Of a DNA stretch of 19,571 nucleotides, positions 1 through 11,600 are shown piece by piece (the first letter of the stretch is position 1; each line of letters begins with the position of its first letter). The notes under the pieces were generated by a model, which saw nothing but the letters and a program-made list of their open reading frames with translations, did no database searches and was not told where the DNA came from. Source of the stretch: Entophlyctis helioformis (Eukaryota; Chytridiomycota; Chytridiomycetes; Chytridiales; Chytriomycetaceae); the NCBI GenBank assembly GCA_025526915.1, contig JAHLKH010000331.1:1-19571 (forward strand), given 5' to 3'. The position numbers and the translations under genes were made by a program.

Positions 1-2757
1 AGCCGACGGTCATAGCCGAGGTCCTCGGCGGCATCCTGCTCGGCCCGTCGCTGCTGTCTCGCTCGGCGACTTTCAAGGAGCATGTGTTTCCAGCGGTGGT
101 TGCTGCAGTGTTGTTGTGCTGTGCTCTAGTGTTCTGCAGTGTTCTGCAGTGTTGTGTGCCGTTCGGTGTGCTCTAGCGTGTGCAGTGTGCCCATCCTTCT
201 TGCACCACCCACGCACCCACCCTTGCTTGGCATGCCATCCACTTTGCCATCGGCATCCACCCTTATCTGCCAATCCCTTCAGTGGCCCCTTCAATGCCGC
301 CACCGCTCCACGACCGCCGCTGACGTACGTGTGATTTCCATGTGACTACCGTGTGACTCATCCATGGCGCGATTTGTGCCGCCGGCATCGTCTTGGGCAT
401 CCGCCAGTCGTCGCTGCCCCGCCTCAAGCTCGTGGCCGACTTTGGCCTGATTTTGTTCCTGTTTCCTCGTAAGCCTCTCAGCCTGTCTCGCACTTGTTGT
501 GCACCTGCCTCACACCTGCCTCTCCCTCAACGTCCCTCCTTCCAGGTCGGCCTCGAGCTCGACCCTCGCAAGATCGTCAAGGACCTCAAGGACTTCTGCG
601 TCCATCTCCATTGCTGGCATCGTCGTGCCCTTTGCCGGCCGGTGTCGGCGTGTCCAAGGTCATCTACGACCATCTCGCCGACACCGCCAAGGTCAGCTTC
701 TCGTCCTTTGTCGTCTTCTGCGGCGTCGCCATGTCCATCACCGCGTTCCCCGTACTCGCCCGCATCCTCACCGAGCGCAAGCTCTTCAAGACGCGCGTCG
801 GCCAGGCCACGCTCGCCGCCGCTGCCTCGGACGACGCCGTCGCTTGGTGTCTCCTTGTGCTCGTCGTGGCCCTCATCAACAACCCGTCCAAACTCGGTGC
901 TCGCCCTCTACGTGTTCCTGACCGTCGTCGCCTGGGCCGCCTTCCTCTGGATCGCTGTCCGTCCCATGCTCGTGTACCTGGTCAACAAGTCGGAATCCAA
1001 CGACAGCGTCTCGCAGACGGCTGTTCTTGTCACGTTTGCTTGCGTCTGCATCTCTGCCTGGTACGTCCTCGCCTTTTTGACACCCCGTGCACCGCGCGGC
1101 CGTCTGACACTTGCATCCACGCCACCTTCCACAGGTTCACTCAGGCGGTCGGCGTGCATGCCATCTTTGGCGGCTTCCTCATGGGCATGATCACCCCTCA
1201 CGAACACGGCTTTGCCATCAAAATCACCGAAAAGGTCGAGGACCTCGTCTCGATCCTGTTCCTGCCTCTGTACTTTGCCTACTCTGGCCTCAACTTCAGC
1301 ATCGACTCGCTCAACGACGCGTTCTCGTGGGGCATGGTTGTCCTTGTCATTGCAGTCGCCTGTGGCGGAAAGATCATTGGATGCACAGCAGCTGCACGCT
1401 ACGCTGGCCTCACCTGGCGCGAGTCGTTTACCGTTGGCATCCTCATGAACACCAAGGGGTAAGTTGGGGGCTTTCTGGCCTTGCGTTGCACGTTCCCGTC
1501 GCGAACTGACACATGCACCCCCCATGCAGCCTTGTCGAGCTGATTGTGCTCAACCTCGGTCTCCAGGCGGGTGTCATCACCACCAAGATCTTCACCATCT
1601 TTGTCATCATGGCGCTGTTCACCACGTTCATGACCACGCCCATCGTCACGGCCATTTTCCCCATGCGTCTCTACATCAAGCAGCAAGCCCCGAGTGAGAT
1701 TGGCACGCGCTCCATCATCCGCCAGCCATCTGGCGTTACGCTTGGCGACGCCAAGAACGGCCCTGCCATCAAGGTGCTCGTCTGCCTTCCATCCATGCGC
1801 ACGATGCCCGCCATGATGAACGTCACGCAGCTGCTCTCCCGTTCGCAGGGCAGTCTCTCCATCATTGCTCTCCGCATTGTCGAGCTGTCCAGCCGCTTAT
1901 CCCAGATCATGATGGCTGCCGACTCGTCCGAGACGCTCCGCTCGGATGCTGTTGTCAATGTGTTCCGCACGTTTGGCCAGCTCAACAAGGTGCGCGTGAG
2001 CACGGTCCTCGCCGTGTCCGACGTCAAGGACTTTGCCCACAACATCATCTCAGCCGCTGTGGACGCGGACGCAGATCTCCTCATCTTCCCGACCGAAGCG
2101 GCTGCCGTGGCAGCATCGCGCGGCTCATCGCACACGCTCGTGACCGACATCTTTGACCAGTCGCCGTGCTCCGTGGGTGTGTTTGTCGACCGCGGATTCG
2201 GCGTGTCCTCGGCCGAGATCACGGATGCCAGCGACAAGGCAAACGACGGTGCAGACTCGCCGCTCGTGATGCCCGGCGCCAACCAGCGGATCCTGTTTGC
2301 CTTTTTCGGCGGACCCGACGACTGCGAGGCGGCGTTAGTGGTGCAGCGACTTGCCGCCCATGACGGCGTGTCGCTCACAGTGCTTGTAGTGCCGTCGAGC
2401 GACAATGCTGCCACAGCCGACGACAAGGCGAACGAGGCTGCCGTCATTGAGGCGCTCCGCGCTGTGCCTGGATCGACCATTGAGATGCTCCCGTCTGCGA
2501 ATGCCAACGAGACGGTGCTTGCGCGCGCTGCCGAGTTTGGACGCAAGGATCTGATTGTCGTGGGCAAGGCCGCGTACGAAACGGTCACCATGACCGGCCC
2601 TGCACCTGCCCAAGACGCCAATGGCAGCAGCAGCAACATGGTTGCGGTACAGTCGTTCAAGACGTGGCTGGACACGACCAGTGTGTCGTCTGTCATGATT
2701 GTCAAGCTCAAGCAGATGGTCGGCAAGGGCGACAGCCACGCCGCCAAATCAGTGTGA
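1..2757 (+). CDS. Kha1/CHX-type monovalent cation/H+ antiporter, 5' partial, with frame breaks
   Basis: This is a CPA2-family antiporter that exchanges K+ or Na+ for protons across an internal membrane. Proposed exons are 1-95, 408-468, 546-1060, 1135-1458 and 1530-2757; the introns are GT-AG, and the last two junctions read cleanly in frame. Visible family features are the opening GGILLGPS stretch, the LFLF...VGLELDPRK segment, the SDDAVAW motif of the transport core, the GFLMGMITPHEHGF stretch and a run of hydrophobic helices to about 1680. From about 1700 to the stop lies a hydrophilic cytosolic tail with two regions resembling nucleotide-binding UspA folds, as in yeast Kha1 and plant CHX proteins. 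The start codon is upstream of the window. The reading frame steps by +1 near 462-468, 588-600, 632-640 and 884-892, each in conserved sequence and mostly at homopolymers. This suggests consensus errors or early decay. From 1135 to the stop the frame is intact. The family assignment is secure; the exact ion is not. Confidence 0.85.
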
Positions 2758-2888
2758 ATGTGACCGTGGACTTTCTTCTGTGTGGACTCTTTGAACATCA
2801 TCAGCAACAGCAGCAGCAGCTTTTTTATGACATCATTCATTCATGCTGGATATATCGAAATATATTCATCCACTCCCAACACGGCCCA

Positions 2889-4472
2889 TCACTCGAGAGA
2901 GACGTACTTGTGGAGGTGCTCGGGGATCGCAGCCAGCAGGCCCTTGGACTCGAGCCACGACTTGGAAAAGAGCCGCGACTGGTAGCGGTACGCGCCGTCG
3001 CAGATGATGGTGGCAATCGTGTGGCCCGGGCCCAACTTCTTGGCGACCTGGACCGCAGCGGCGACATTGAGTGCAGAGGACGCGCCGACAAACAGGCCCT
3101 CCTCGTCCAGCAGCCTGTACACCATGGCAATGCTCTCTTCGTCGGGGACGTGCACGGCATCATCCACGAGATCAATGTCCGGCTGCAGGTTGTCCGTGAC
3201 ACGGCCCTGGCCAATGCCTTCGGTGATGGATCCGGTGCCGGTGCGCTCAAGGACGCCCGTGCGCTTGTAGTTGTACAGGACGGAGCCGGGCGGGTCGGCC
3301 AGGAACACCTTGACACGGCCGGCCGACGTGTCCTTGAGGTAGCGCGTGATGCCGGCCAGCGTGCCGCCTGTGCCGGTCGCGCAGGTAAAGGCATCCACCT
3401 TGCCCTGGGTCTGTTCCCAGATCTCGGGGCCTGTTGTTTCAATGTGTGCCTGTCTGTTTGCTGTCTGTGCACACGGCGCCGGGCGTGAGCAATAAAGGAG
3501 AAGGGGAAGGGCAGATCAGGACACGGCTCAGCAAGGCAGACGCACATTGTCAAACTGGTTGGTCCAGACGGCGTTGTCGAGCGTTGCGGCGTACTCCTTG
3601 GCCTGGTGGTTGTAGTTTGCGGGATCGGTGAACGGGACGGCCGGCACCGGACGCACATCGGCGCCGAGCATGCGCAGGAGATCGATCTTCTCCTTCGACT
3701 GGGTGTTGGGCATGTAGATGACGCACTTGTAGCCCTTGGAGCGGCAGATGTGCGCCAGGCCGATGCCGGTGTTGCCGGCCGTGCCCTCGACGACGGTGCC
3801 GCCGGGCTTGAGCGAACCGCGGCGCTCGGCGTCCTGCACAAGGAACAGAGCGGCACGGTCCTTGACCGAGCCGCCTGTTCAGCCGTCGATGGCGTGATTG
3901 GCGTGCACGCATCACGTCAGTCGTGCCAGTCGTGCCAGTCGTGTCAGTCGAGTGGGCTTGGAGCAGGTCGGGTTGGCAGACCATAGGCAGGCTGTATGCA
4001 GACAGACTATAGGCAGACAAGCAGGCAAGCAAGCAATAGGCAGCCGCACGTGCCTGGGTTCATGAACTCGGCCTTGCCCAGAATCTCGCAGCCGGTCTCC
4101 TCGGACAGGCGGTTGAGGCGGATGAGCGGCGTGTTGCCGACGGCGCCGGTCAGGCCGCGCACGACTCTCTGCGCAGCGACGACGGGCGTGATGGACATTT
4201 GGCTTGCTGGTTGACGCTTGCTGTAGGTTGTCGTAGCTGTAGGTTGTAGATTGAAGCGAGGGGTGGGCAATAGGGCGAGGGAATGCCGGCAAACCGCCGG
4301 CAAATGGCCCGACATTCAAACAATTGCCAAGCGTTTTGGAATTGGATTCGACCCGAGAGGCGACGAATGCAAGCCAGCACATCACACGATGGAAGGTTCG
4401 AGTCAGCAAAGAACATGCGACGACAGGTGGGCGATGCACATCCACATGCATGAGGGACTTACCTTGCACCAT
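2889..4472 (-). CDS. Cysteine synthase (O-acetylserine sulfhydrylase), PLP-dependent
   Basis: The enzyme makes cysteine from O-acetylserine (or a related activated serine) and sulfide using pyridoxal phosphate. Exons on the minus strand are 4463-4472, 4054-4236, 3546-3874 and 2889-3464; together they give 366 codons including the stop with no frame break. Seen in the protein: the [15 protein letters not shown] opening, NPGGSVKDR with the Schiff-base lysine, the [13 protein letters not shown] substrate loop, [11 protein letters not shown] binding the cofactor phosphate, and [14 protein letters not shown] near the C-terminus. The 10-nt first coding exon (Met-Val-Gln) ends at a strong GTAAGT donor and splices in frame to a basic, Ser/Thr-rich stretch, which may be a mitochondrial presequence. 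The alternative start is the internal Met at 4198, which makes the first intron a 5'UTR intron. The second intron (3875-4053) has a GC donor. The gene is convergent with the antiporter, 131 bp between stops. If translation starts at 4472, the upstream gene's stop codon is only 28 bp away. Confidence 0.9.
3911..3950. repeat. Short tandem repeat, unit about 9-10 bp (GTGCCAGTC)
   Basis: About three to four imperfect copies of a unit resembling CAGTCGTGC lie inside the GC-AG intron of the cysteine synthase gene. A looser repeat of ATAGGCAGAC-like words follows at 3983-4045. Both are non-coding. Confidence 0.7.
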
Positions 4473-4485
4473 TGTTTGAACAATG
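4470..4485. other. Perfect inverted repeat (7-bp arms, 2-bp loop)
   Basis: CATTGTT, then TG, then AACAATG form a perfect palindrome immediately downstream of the large nuclease gene (stop at 4501) and over the proposed cysteine synthase start codon. It could be a hairpin in the nuclease transcript's 3' end, a protein-binding palindrome in the cysteine synthase promoter, or chance. In Fanzor and TnpB systems the guide RNA usually comes from the 3' end of the nuclease locus, so the position is worth noting; no function is demonstrated. Confidence 0.45.
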
Positions 4486-4500
4486 ATGTGATAAGTGACC

Positions 4501-7500
4501 CTATTGGTCGATCAGGAGGTGCCCTGATTCAAAGTGTTGGTGGTCAAACAAGTCACTGTGTGGGATGCAGGTCAAGTGACTTGAGGGCAGGCTGTCTGCG
4601 TGCTGGTCGCTGCTGGATGACGGATGGACCGTGTCTTGAATGCTGCTGTACAGCACGTCTTGAATACCACAGGACGGCAGCATGATCTGGTCCCATGAGG
4701 CCACATGTGACTTGAAGGGAAATGGAGCATGACTTGCACGCTCCTGGATGTCAGCCTGCATTCTTGCAATGCCTGCAAGGTACTCTGGTGTGGCTGGATC
4801 ATCACTGGCTGGCGTGTGCGTCAAGTAGAGCGGCCGGTGTCCAAAGAGCAGATGCCACAGTGCAACCATCCCGATGTTGGTGGCTCCAAGCACGTCGCGG
4901 TGGTAGACGGTCGTGCAGTCTGTGCACTTGTAGTGTCGCAGGTTGGTGCGGTTCTCATATGGGATCCGCTGCTTGCACTGTGGGCACATCTGGCTGGTCA
5001 GGTTCTCGTTGCAGCGGTAGATCTGTGTGTGTGTGTGTGTGTGTGTATGATCGTGTGTCAGTTGGTGCACAGATGGATGGATGGATGGATGGATGGACAG
5101 TGTGGAATCAGACGCACATAGGCATATCCAGACGACCGTAGATGCCTGATGAGAAACCTCTCAAACACAGCGTGCCGGCCACCTTGGCCTGTAAAGTCGA
5201 TGCCAAATGCCCACACAACGGGAACGTCCTTCTCTGTTGGCTTGTCACAGCGGCCTTGAGACGCAGCAGATGCGCGCTCTCCAGTGGTCGAGCCTGCCAG
5301 ATTCATGATGCCCTCAAGAGCATTTCCGCGAATAGACATGCTGTTGCTGCGCTTGGTGAACCGCTTGGCCTTGACCTTCTGTGGAATGCCATGCCATGCC
5401 ATGCCATGCAGTGTGATCAGCAGGCAATCAAGCAGCATGGCGGCCATGTCAATGGGCATCCAGAAACAGAGAAAACATACCCGTGCATTCAGGAATGGCG
5501 TGCAGTATGCATGACAGCGCAGATCCCAAAAGGCTCTCTCACCAGGCTTGACGTTTGGATCGGCATGCTTTGCTGTCTTGAATGCAATGGCCTCGTGGAC
5601 GTCCACTGCCTTGGCATATCGATTGTTGAGCCTGGCACAAGAGGCAGGCACTGTGAGTTGATCTGGTCAAGAGTGCGCGCGGCAGAGTCATTGCATGCAT
5701 ACCACCGCTGAAAGATGCGCTCAGCATGTGCCATGCCAGAGGCGAGCACATAGTTGGACTCGAGCGTATATGAAAAGTCTCTGAGATCAACCAAGATGCT
5801 GGACGCGCCATACAGGTACCGCTGGCCCCAATCAAAGCTGACAACGCGAACAGTCTGGTAGCCCTTGTTGGTGAACAGGTTGTTGGCTTTGATGATGTCA
5901 TGCAATCGCTGCGAGGCGTAAAAGTTGCGCTTGCCCTGTCATGCCATGGCATGAGTGAGGAATGCACAATGCATGTGCACCAATGCGCGAGTTTAGCATG
6001 CAAGTGGCTTACAGGATTGGGCGTGTATGGCTTGGCGGCCGACGGGTTGGCTGGATTGGCGGCTGTGGATGGCATGTCAGTCGGTGTGGACAACAAGTGC
6101 GCGTCTGGATTGGCACAGCAACTCACATGTGCCATCAAGGCCATCATCCAAGCCATCATCCAAGCCATCATCCAAGCCATCATCCAAGTCATCATCATCA
6201 TGAGCAACCCACGGCTGCTTGCCTGAAGACATCAGATTGTATGCAGAGCAAGGCAGCAGTCAGAATCCATGTGTGCACCAAAGCATTCAAGCATGCCACA
6301 TACAGCAAGGCGACTCTGGACGGTTTGTGCAAAAGTCCAACACTGTCTGGCAGATGCTGTATCCATCAGTCTTGATGCTGCCCAGTCTGACTGCCTTGGT
6401 TGGTCGTGCTGGTGGCAGAGCATCAATCGCAGCCTGAATGTGCTTCTTGCGCTGCTCATCATCCAGCTTGAGACAATCAGCTTTGAGCATTGCCATGGCT
6501 GTGGCATCTGCTTCAGCCTGGGCATTAGCTGTGTCCATCTCTGTCTTGGCCTCAGCTGGCGTTTGGAAGCGACGTGTATCCGAGGCGAGTCCAGGGAGGA
6601 GGATGTCAAGGATGGCCAGCTCCTTGCTTTTGCTGAAGGCCTTCTCAATCGGGTCATTTGGCAACTTAAGGGCCAACTCGGCATCATTGTAGCCTTGGAA
6701 CACAGTGCAGTGTTAGCATCAAATGGCATTGGCATGGCATAGACAAATGTGACCTACCAAGTGCAGCCAGGAGCTGCTCTCTCAGTGCTTGGAGGACAGC
6801 ATTGTCCTTGGTGGGTACACGATCCTTCTTTGTCCCCATCACAGCCCAAAAGAGGGTGGCCTCTGTGATGAGGACAAAGGGGTCACAGCTGGCTGGCTCT
6901 GGGCATAACTTGATGGCTGTGCCACCTGCAAGATCACAGAGCTCCTTGAACTTACAAATGTCTGATGTTGACGTGCTGCGCACAATCGCCTGAATCGGAT
7001 GCAGCTCTTGTGGGATCTCGATGGTGTCCCCATCCTGTGTGGCTGGTGGTGTGGTGTTTGTGGCATCTGTGGCAGCAGTCTTGTCCTTTGGCCTCTTGGA
7101 TGTGCTGCCATCAGTGGCCAGCAGCAGCTGTGATGCAGTCCGCTTGAGACTCAGGGCAGGAGGAGCGACATCCTGGGCAGCGTCCTGGGTGGTGTCCACA
7201 CTCTCTTGGTTGTTGATGGGCCCCTTGCACCTTGCTCTCTTGCGTGTCGGTAGGCTGGATGCAGTGTCCATGGCAGCAGTGCGCTTGGCGACCTTGGTGG
7301 TCTTGACTGGCTTGAACATGGCATTGACCCATGCCGCAATCTGCTCGGAAGTTGCAGTGGGCATCGCACGGTGGGCCGCAATCGACACAAGCTTCGACCG
7401 GCTTGAGATAAAGTGTGTAGCAAGTGTGCTGCTCACCTCCCTTGCCAGGTTGCTGAAGATCTGGTGGTCGCAAGCCCGCACAAGGTGTTGACAAGCCTGT

Positions 7501-8567
7501 ATGGCACAGCTGCCTGCTGTGTGTCGGCCTGCTGTGCATCGGCTGGGAGCAAGCTTGCCCACCACATGTCTAGATGCCGCGCACGAGTCTGCTGCTTCTT
7601 GGCCGGTCGACGTGCGCCTGCCTTCATCTCGGCCTTCCGTGTGGTGGTCCGCATTGCGCCTGCCTGTTGCGCATCGCCAGTGTCCATGTCAGCCTTGATC
7701 GTGTCGGCTGGTGGTGCGGCTTGGTCGGTCATGCTGGCCAGCGTCCAGCTGCGGTGGATCATGAGCTGCATAACCGTAACAAGCCATGCGTTGAGCTTGA
7801 GCATATCCACCCGTGGCTTGGCCATCTGCTCGCCTGTAAGGACAAATGAGAGGTGCCGCAGGATGCAGGCCACAGATGTCTGGCCAGCAGACTTGCTGGT
7901 GATGAGCATCGACAGCAAGTCATTGGGTGTTGGCACTGCTGGTGCTGCTGGTGTGCTGGTGCTGCTGGTGCTGCTGGGGCTGCTGGCTTCTTGGGCATCT
8001 TTTGCGTCTTTGGCGTCTTGTGCGTCTTTGGCTCGTCAGGCTTCTCAAAGAGACAAAGCTTGAGTGTCGTTCCCGCTGATAGTTGCACTGGTGACCCAAA
8101 TGAAGGGAGCTTGCCCTTGCAACTGTACTGACTTGGGCCGTACATCGCATGCGCAGTAATGTCCGTCTCGAGGATGCATGGGCCGGCCATGAGTGCGTTG
8201 CCAATGTCGTCGAGGTCCTTGAGGCTATCAAGACTCAGAAAGCAATGCCCGCTCTGCTCTCCATGGGTCCACTCGTATATGTGGTACATCGGGGGAAGTG
8301 GCATGTCCGGGTTCAGATCAAGAAGCTCCTCCAGGATGGCACCGATTACAATGAGTCCAGCATGGCGTATGCCGACGGTGAATGAGTAGATCCGCGCGAT
8401 GATGTCCTCGATGAGTTGGCAGCGTGTCCAACCCATCGGCAACCTGCTTGCATGAACACCAAAGACTGGGGCACTCTGCAGGTGACTTGACAACATGTCC
8501 TGCACACCATGCCAGCCTGCAAGTCAGTACATGCAAAGCCATGCAGGCAGGCAGGCAGGCAGAATGG

Positions 8568-8606
<39 letters not shown>

Positions 8607-11600
8607 AATGGCAATCCTGCCACTTACCTTCAGAAGCACTCGCATGCCAGGATGGTCAGGCATGTCCTCTCCATGTTGATCCAGCACGTCCTCATTGTGT
8701 TGATCAGATGCATTCCCCTTGGCTTGTTGCACTTTGCCATTGATGGCTGCAGCGAGTGTCATGAACCATCCTGTGATTGTGCGGCCCAGCTTTTCGAGCT
8801 GCAGATGCAGTGCAAATCGACTCCCAGCAACCCATCTGTGGCATAACATGCATGTCAGCAAGCATCTTCAAGTATTGCAGTGTGGCATACACAACTTACG
8901 TCTTGTCGCTCTCTGATGCAGCTGTTTCAGTCTGGCGGTCTTGCCGGCGTGCACTCTCCTTGTTGTTGTCAATGGTCTTGTTGATCACAGCATCTGCAGC
9001 TTCCTTTTTGCGGTTCTTCTCGTACGTGGCCTTCCTGGTTGCTGAGAGTAGGAGTTGTGCCTGTTGAGGTCCAATGCACCATCAGCATTGTGTGCAATAT
9101 GTCCAAAATCACAAACAGTGCATGTGGACTGACCGTTGTCTTGTTGTCAGCAGATGGATCAACATACAAGACCTTGCTGGCAGCCACGCAAGCATGCTCA
9201 TTGTGGGAGGGGCCAACTGGAGTGGATGCATCCAACTCAGCCTGTTGGATGTAAAATCAGTGACTGTGCAAAGTCAACACATCCATACACAGCAAGCAAA
9301 GTTGAAGACATACAGCAGATCGCTTGAGGATTGATTCCAGAATGGCGACTGCCTCTTCCCGCTTCTTGCCAAGTGTTGACAGATGGAGATCAGGCAGGCC
9401 GTGATCCATGGGATGTGTCAGGCGTTCCAGCCACTCCAAAGCCTTGATCTGTATGTCCACAAATTTGGAGAGCTTTTTCAAAGAGATGCCTGTCCGGTGG
9501 TGGTGTCGACCCTTGCGTCCACCTTCCAAAAGAGTGGTGCATTCAGACAAATGTGCTGTGAGTACAGAGTGTGGCATCATCCAACAGCAGTCTCAAAGTA
9601 CCTGGCGTTGCTGTCTTCCTGAATGGTGGATATGCAAGCTTGTTGAACTGTCTGCGCAGCTTTGATGCAACATCCTGTCCAACAAGCAGTGGATGAGTGG
9701 GATGTTTCAAGGCAAGGAATGCACATGCATCCAGTCATGCAACAACATACATGTCCATCACGAATGATCTTATTTCCTTCGTTGAACTCGGTGTGCATTT
9801 CTGCTGCAGGAGACTTCTCGCGTACAATCCCAATGAGCTCTGCACTGGCTGTCTTGCTGATCTCTGCCAGAACGTCGCGGCCAGTGAATCCGTCGGTGTT
9901 GCAAGCGACGCGATCTGCTGCGTGTAACAGAACACAGTCAACAGCAACTGGACATCCCTTGACTTGTTCCAGCAAAGTGTGAGTCGCTTGGTGTTGATGA
10001 TGCCTTCGACTTGCTGCTTGACATCTTCCTGGGAGAGATGGACAACATCAGCGCCTTGCTTGCCTTGCTGGGCCTTGGGGTGAACAAGAACACAGTCGCG
10101 ATGTAGCTGGCAGCTGCATTGCAATCCAATCAAACACAGAATGCCAAGTCAGTTATACAACACACACCAAGCAATGTCATGCATGTGTACCTTGTGGTGG
10201 TTGTGCCAACAGCTGTGCTGCTGTCAATGGCATGTAGGGATGGACAGTCAGTAGAGTGTTGTGCATGCAAATGCATCTGTGCCACCATGCCATGACCAGT
10301 CAAACAAAATCTTGCCTCTGCGCTGGTGCATCACCAGATGGGCTGCTGTGACTGGATGGGGATGTGGTCTCACCAACAGAGCTTCCTGATTCATCGTGGT
10401 GGACAAAAACGCCAAAGGCGTTCAGGAAGCTCTTGGTGAGGCCACACCACCATCCAGCAACAACAGATCCTTGCAGTATGCATCCTTGATTGCATTTGCA
10501 AATGCAACTGCCTTGTCGCGGTCATGGAGGTGGGCACAGTAGTCACTGGCTTGATGCCTGCCTTTCTGGCTGCGGCCTCGACAAACTTGTTGATGAACTT
10601 GACAGCGGCAGGTAGACCTTCCATGTCATGGGAGTGGCAATGTGCATTAGTCATCATCACAACATGGATGGCAAGCAAGAGCAGAGTCATGCAATGAACA
10701 TACCGCGACCGTAGCAATCATGATAGTCATTCTTGGCCATGGAGGCGGCCAGCTGACATGCCAGGGGGAAATTGTACAACCGTAAGGCTGCTGCAGTAGA
10801 TGCAGCGCCACTGTAGTTGTACAATCGGACCTGGCTGACATGTCCCTTCTGCATGCGTGTCAGGATGACAGGGCAGCATCCAGTACAATGCACAACCAGG
10901 TCCGAGTCCCCAGCAATGACAGCCATTGGCATGCCATTGCTGTGGGATGCAGGTTGTCAGCCATTGATCATAAACAACAGATACCATGGTGATGAATACC
11001 TTGGCTCGCGTGCATAGAGGGCAGCCTTGCGGGCGATGCAGACATCAGACTCGTTGTCACACTGATGGACAGTGTGTTGCGATGATGGGCCGAGGATTGC
11101 CGCGATTGCCTCAGCAATGTTCTTCTTGTCTGACCGTGTAAGAGTGAAGGAGCCAAGTAGTGCCTTTCTCTCCTTCCTGCAGCATCAACTAAAAGTTAGA
11201 ATCATGTGTATGAAGCACAAAGAGGCAGACATACCAAGACAAACGTCCAGACCGTCCATGCTTGCGGCGCCAGTAGATGGATCTCTGGATGGCGGCCACT
11301 GATTGAAGTACTCGAAGAGCACGGCTGCTATATGCGCGCTTGATTCCCGTCTCGGCAAGCCTGCCATCGACATGGAACTGTAGGACCCGCCCGTCACCGA
11401 CCGACTTGAGAAACGTCTTGAGAACAGGTGCAACGATTGTCACCCACTCATCAACAGACGACGGCCGGTGGAAAGCGGCCAGCCCACGTAGCGGTCCATA
11501 GAAGATGCTCAGTGCATCAACATGGATGACACTGGATGCACTCATGTGTGGTTGCAGTGGTGGTGGTGGTCGTGGCGGTTGTGGTGGCGGTTGTGGTGGT

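Larger units (their letters stand above)
4830..6400 (-). other. Fanzor/TnpB-like RuvC nuclease core with OrfB-type zinc ribbon (C-terminal part of the large gene)
   Basis: In order along the spliced protein: SIKTDGYSICQ (the TDG motif preceding RuvC-I in TnpB and Fanzor), VVSFDWGQRY with the RuvC-I Asp codon at 5831-5833, VVWAFGIDFTGQGG followed by FERFLIRHLRSSGYAY (Fanzor-like RuvC-II region), then YRCNENLTSQMCPQC. After that come YKCTDC, which completes a four-Cys ribbon (Cys codons at 4984, 4975, 4924 and 4914), and HRDVLGATNIG with the RuvC-III Asp codon at 4894-4896. The usual D-E-x-x-T-S sequence of Fanzors reads N-E-N-L-T-S here, keeping the Glu (codon 5005-5007) that is thought to act as the alternative catalytic residue in Fanzors. 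All key catalytic positions therefore appear present. Eukaryotic Fanzors are RNA-guided DNA endonucleases; RNA guidance for this protein is inferred, not shown. Confidence 0.78.

Noticed and set aside
1671..2840. A 389-codon minus-strand open frame
   Set aside because: It is the antisense of the antiporter's cytosolic tail; the plus strand carries the recognisable protein.
5632..5702. A 20-nt intron or frame error between the RuvC-I exon and the next segment
   Set aside because: A 71-nt intron with a GTATGC donor and TGCCAG acceptor restores the frame, completes a Trp codon and matches the other introns in size.
4501..6400. Bacterial IS605/IS607 TnpB contamination
   Set aside because: The RuvC core is interrupted by at least six phase-matched spliceosomal introns and has the Fanzor-type motif order, so it is a eukaryotic gene.
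8543..8606. Tetranucleotide array as a CRISPR-like or telomeric repeat
   Set aside because: It is a simple CAGG microsatellite in an intron with no spacers and no telomere unit.
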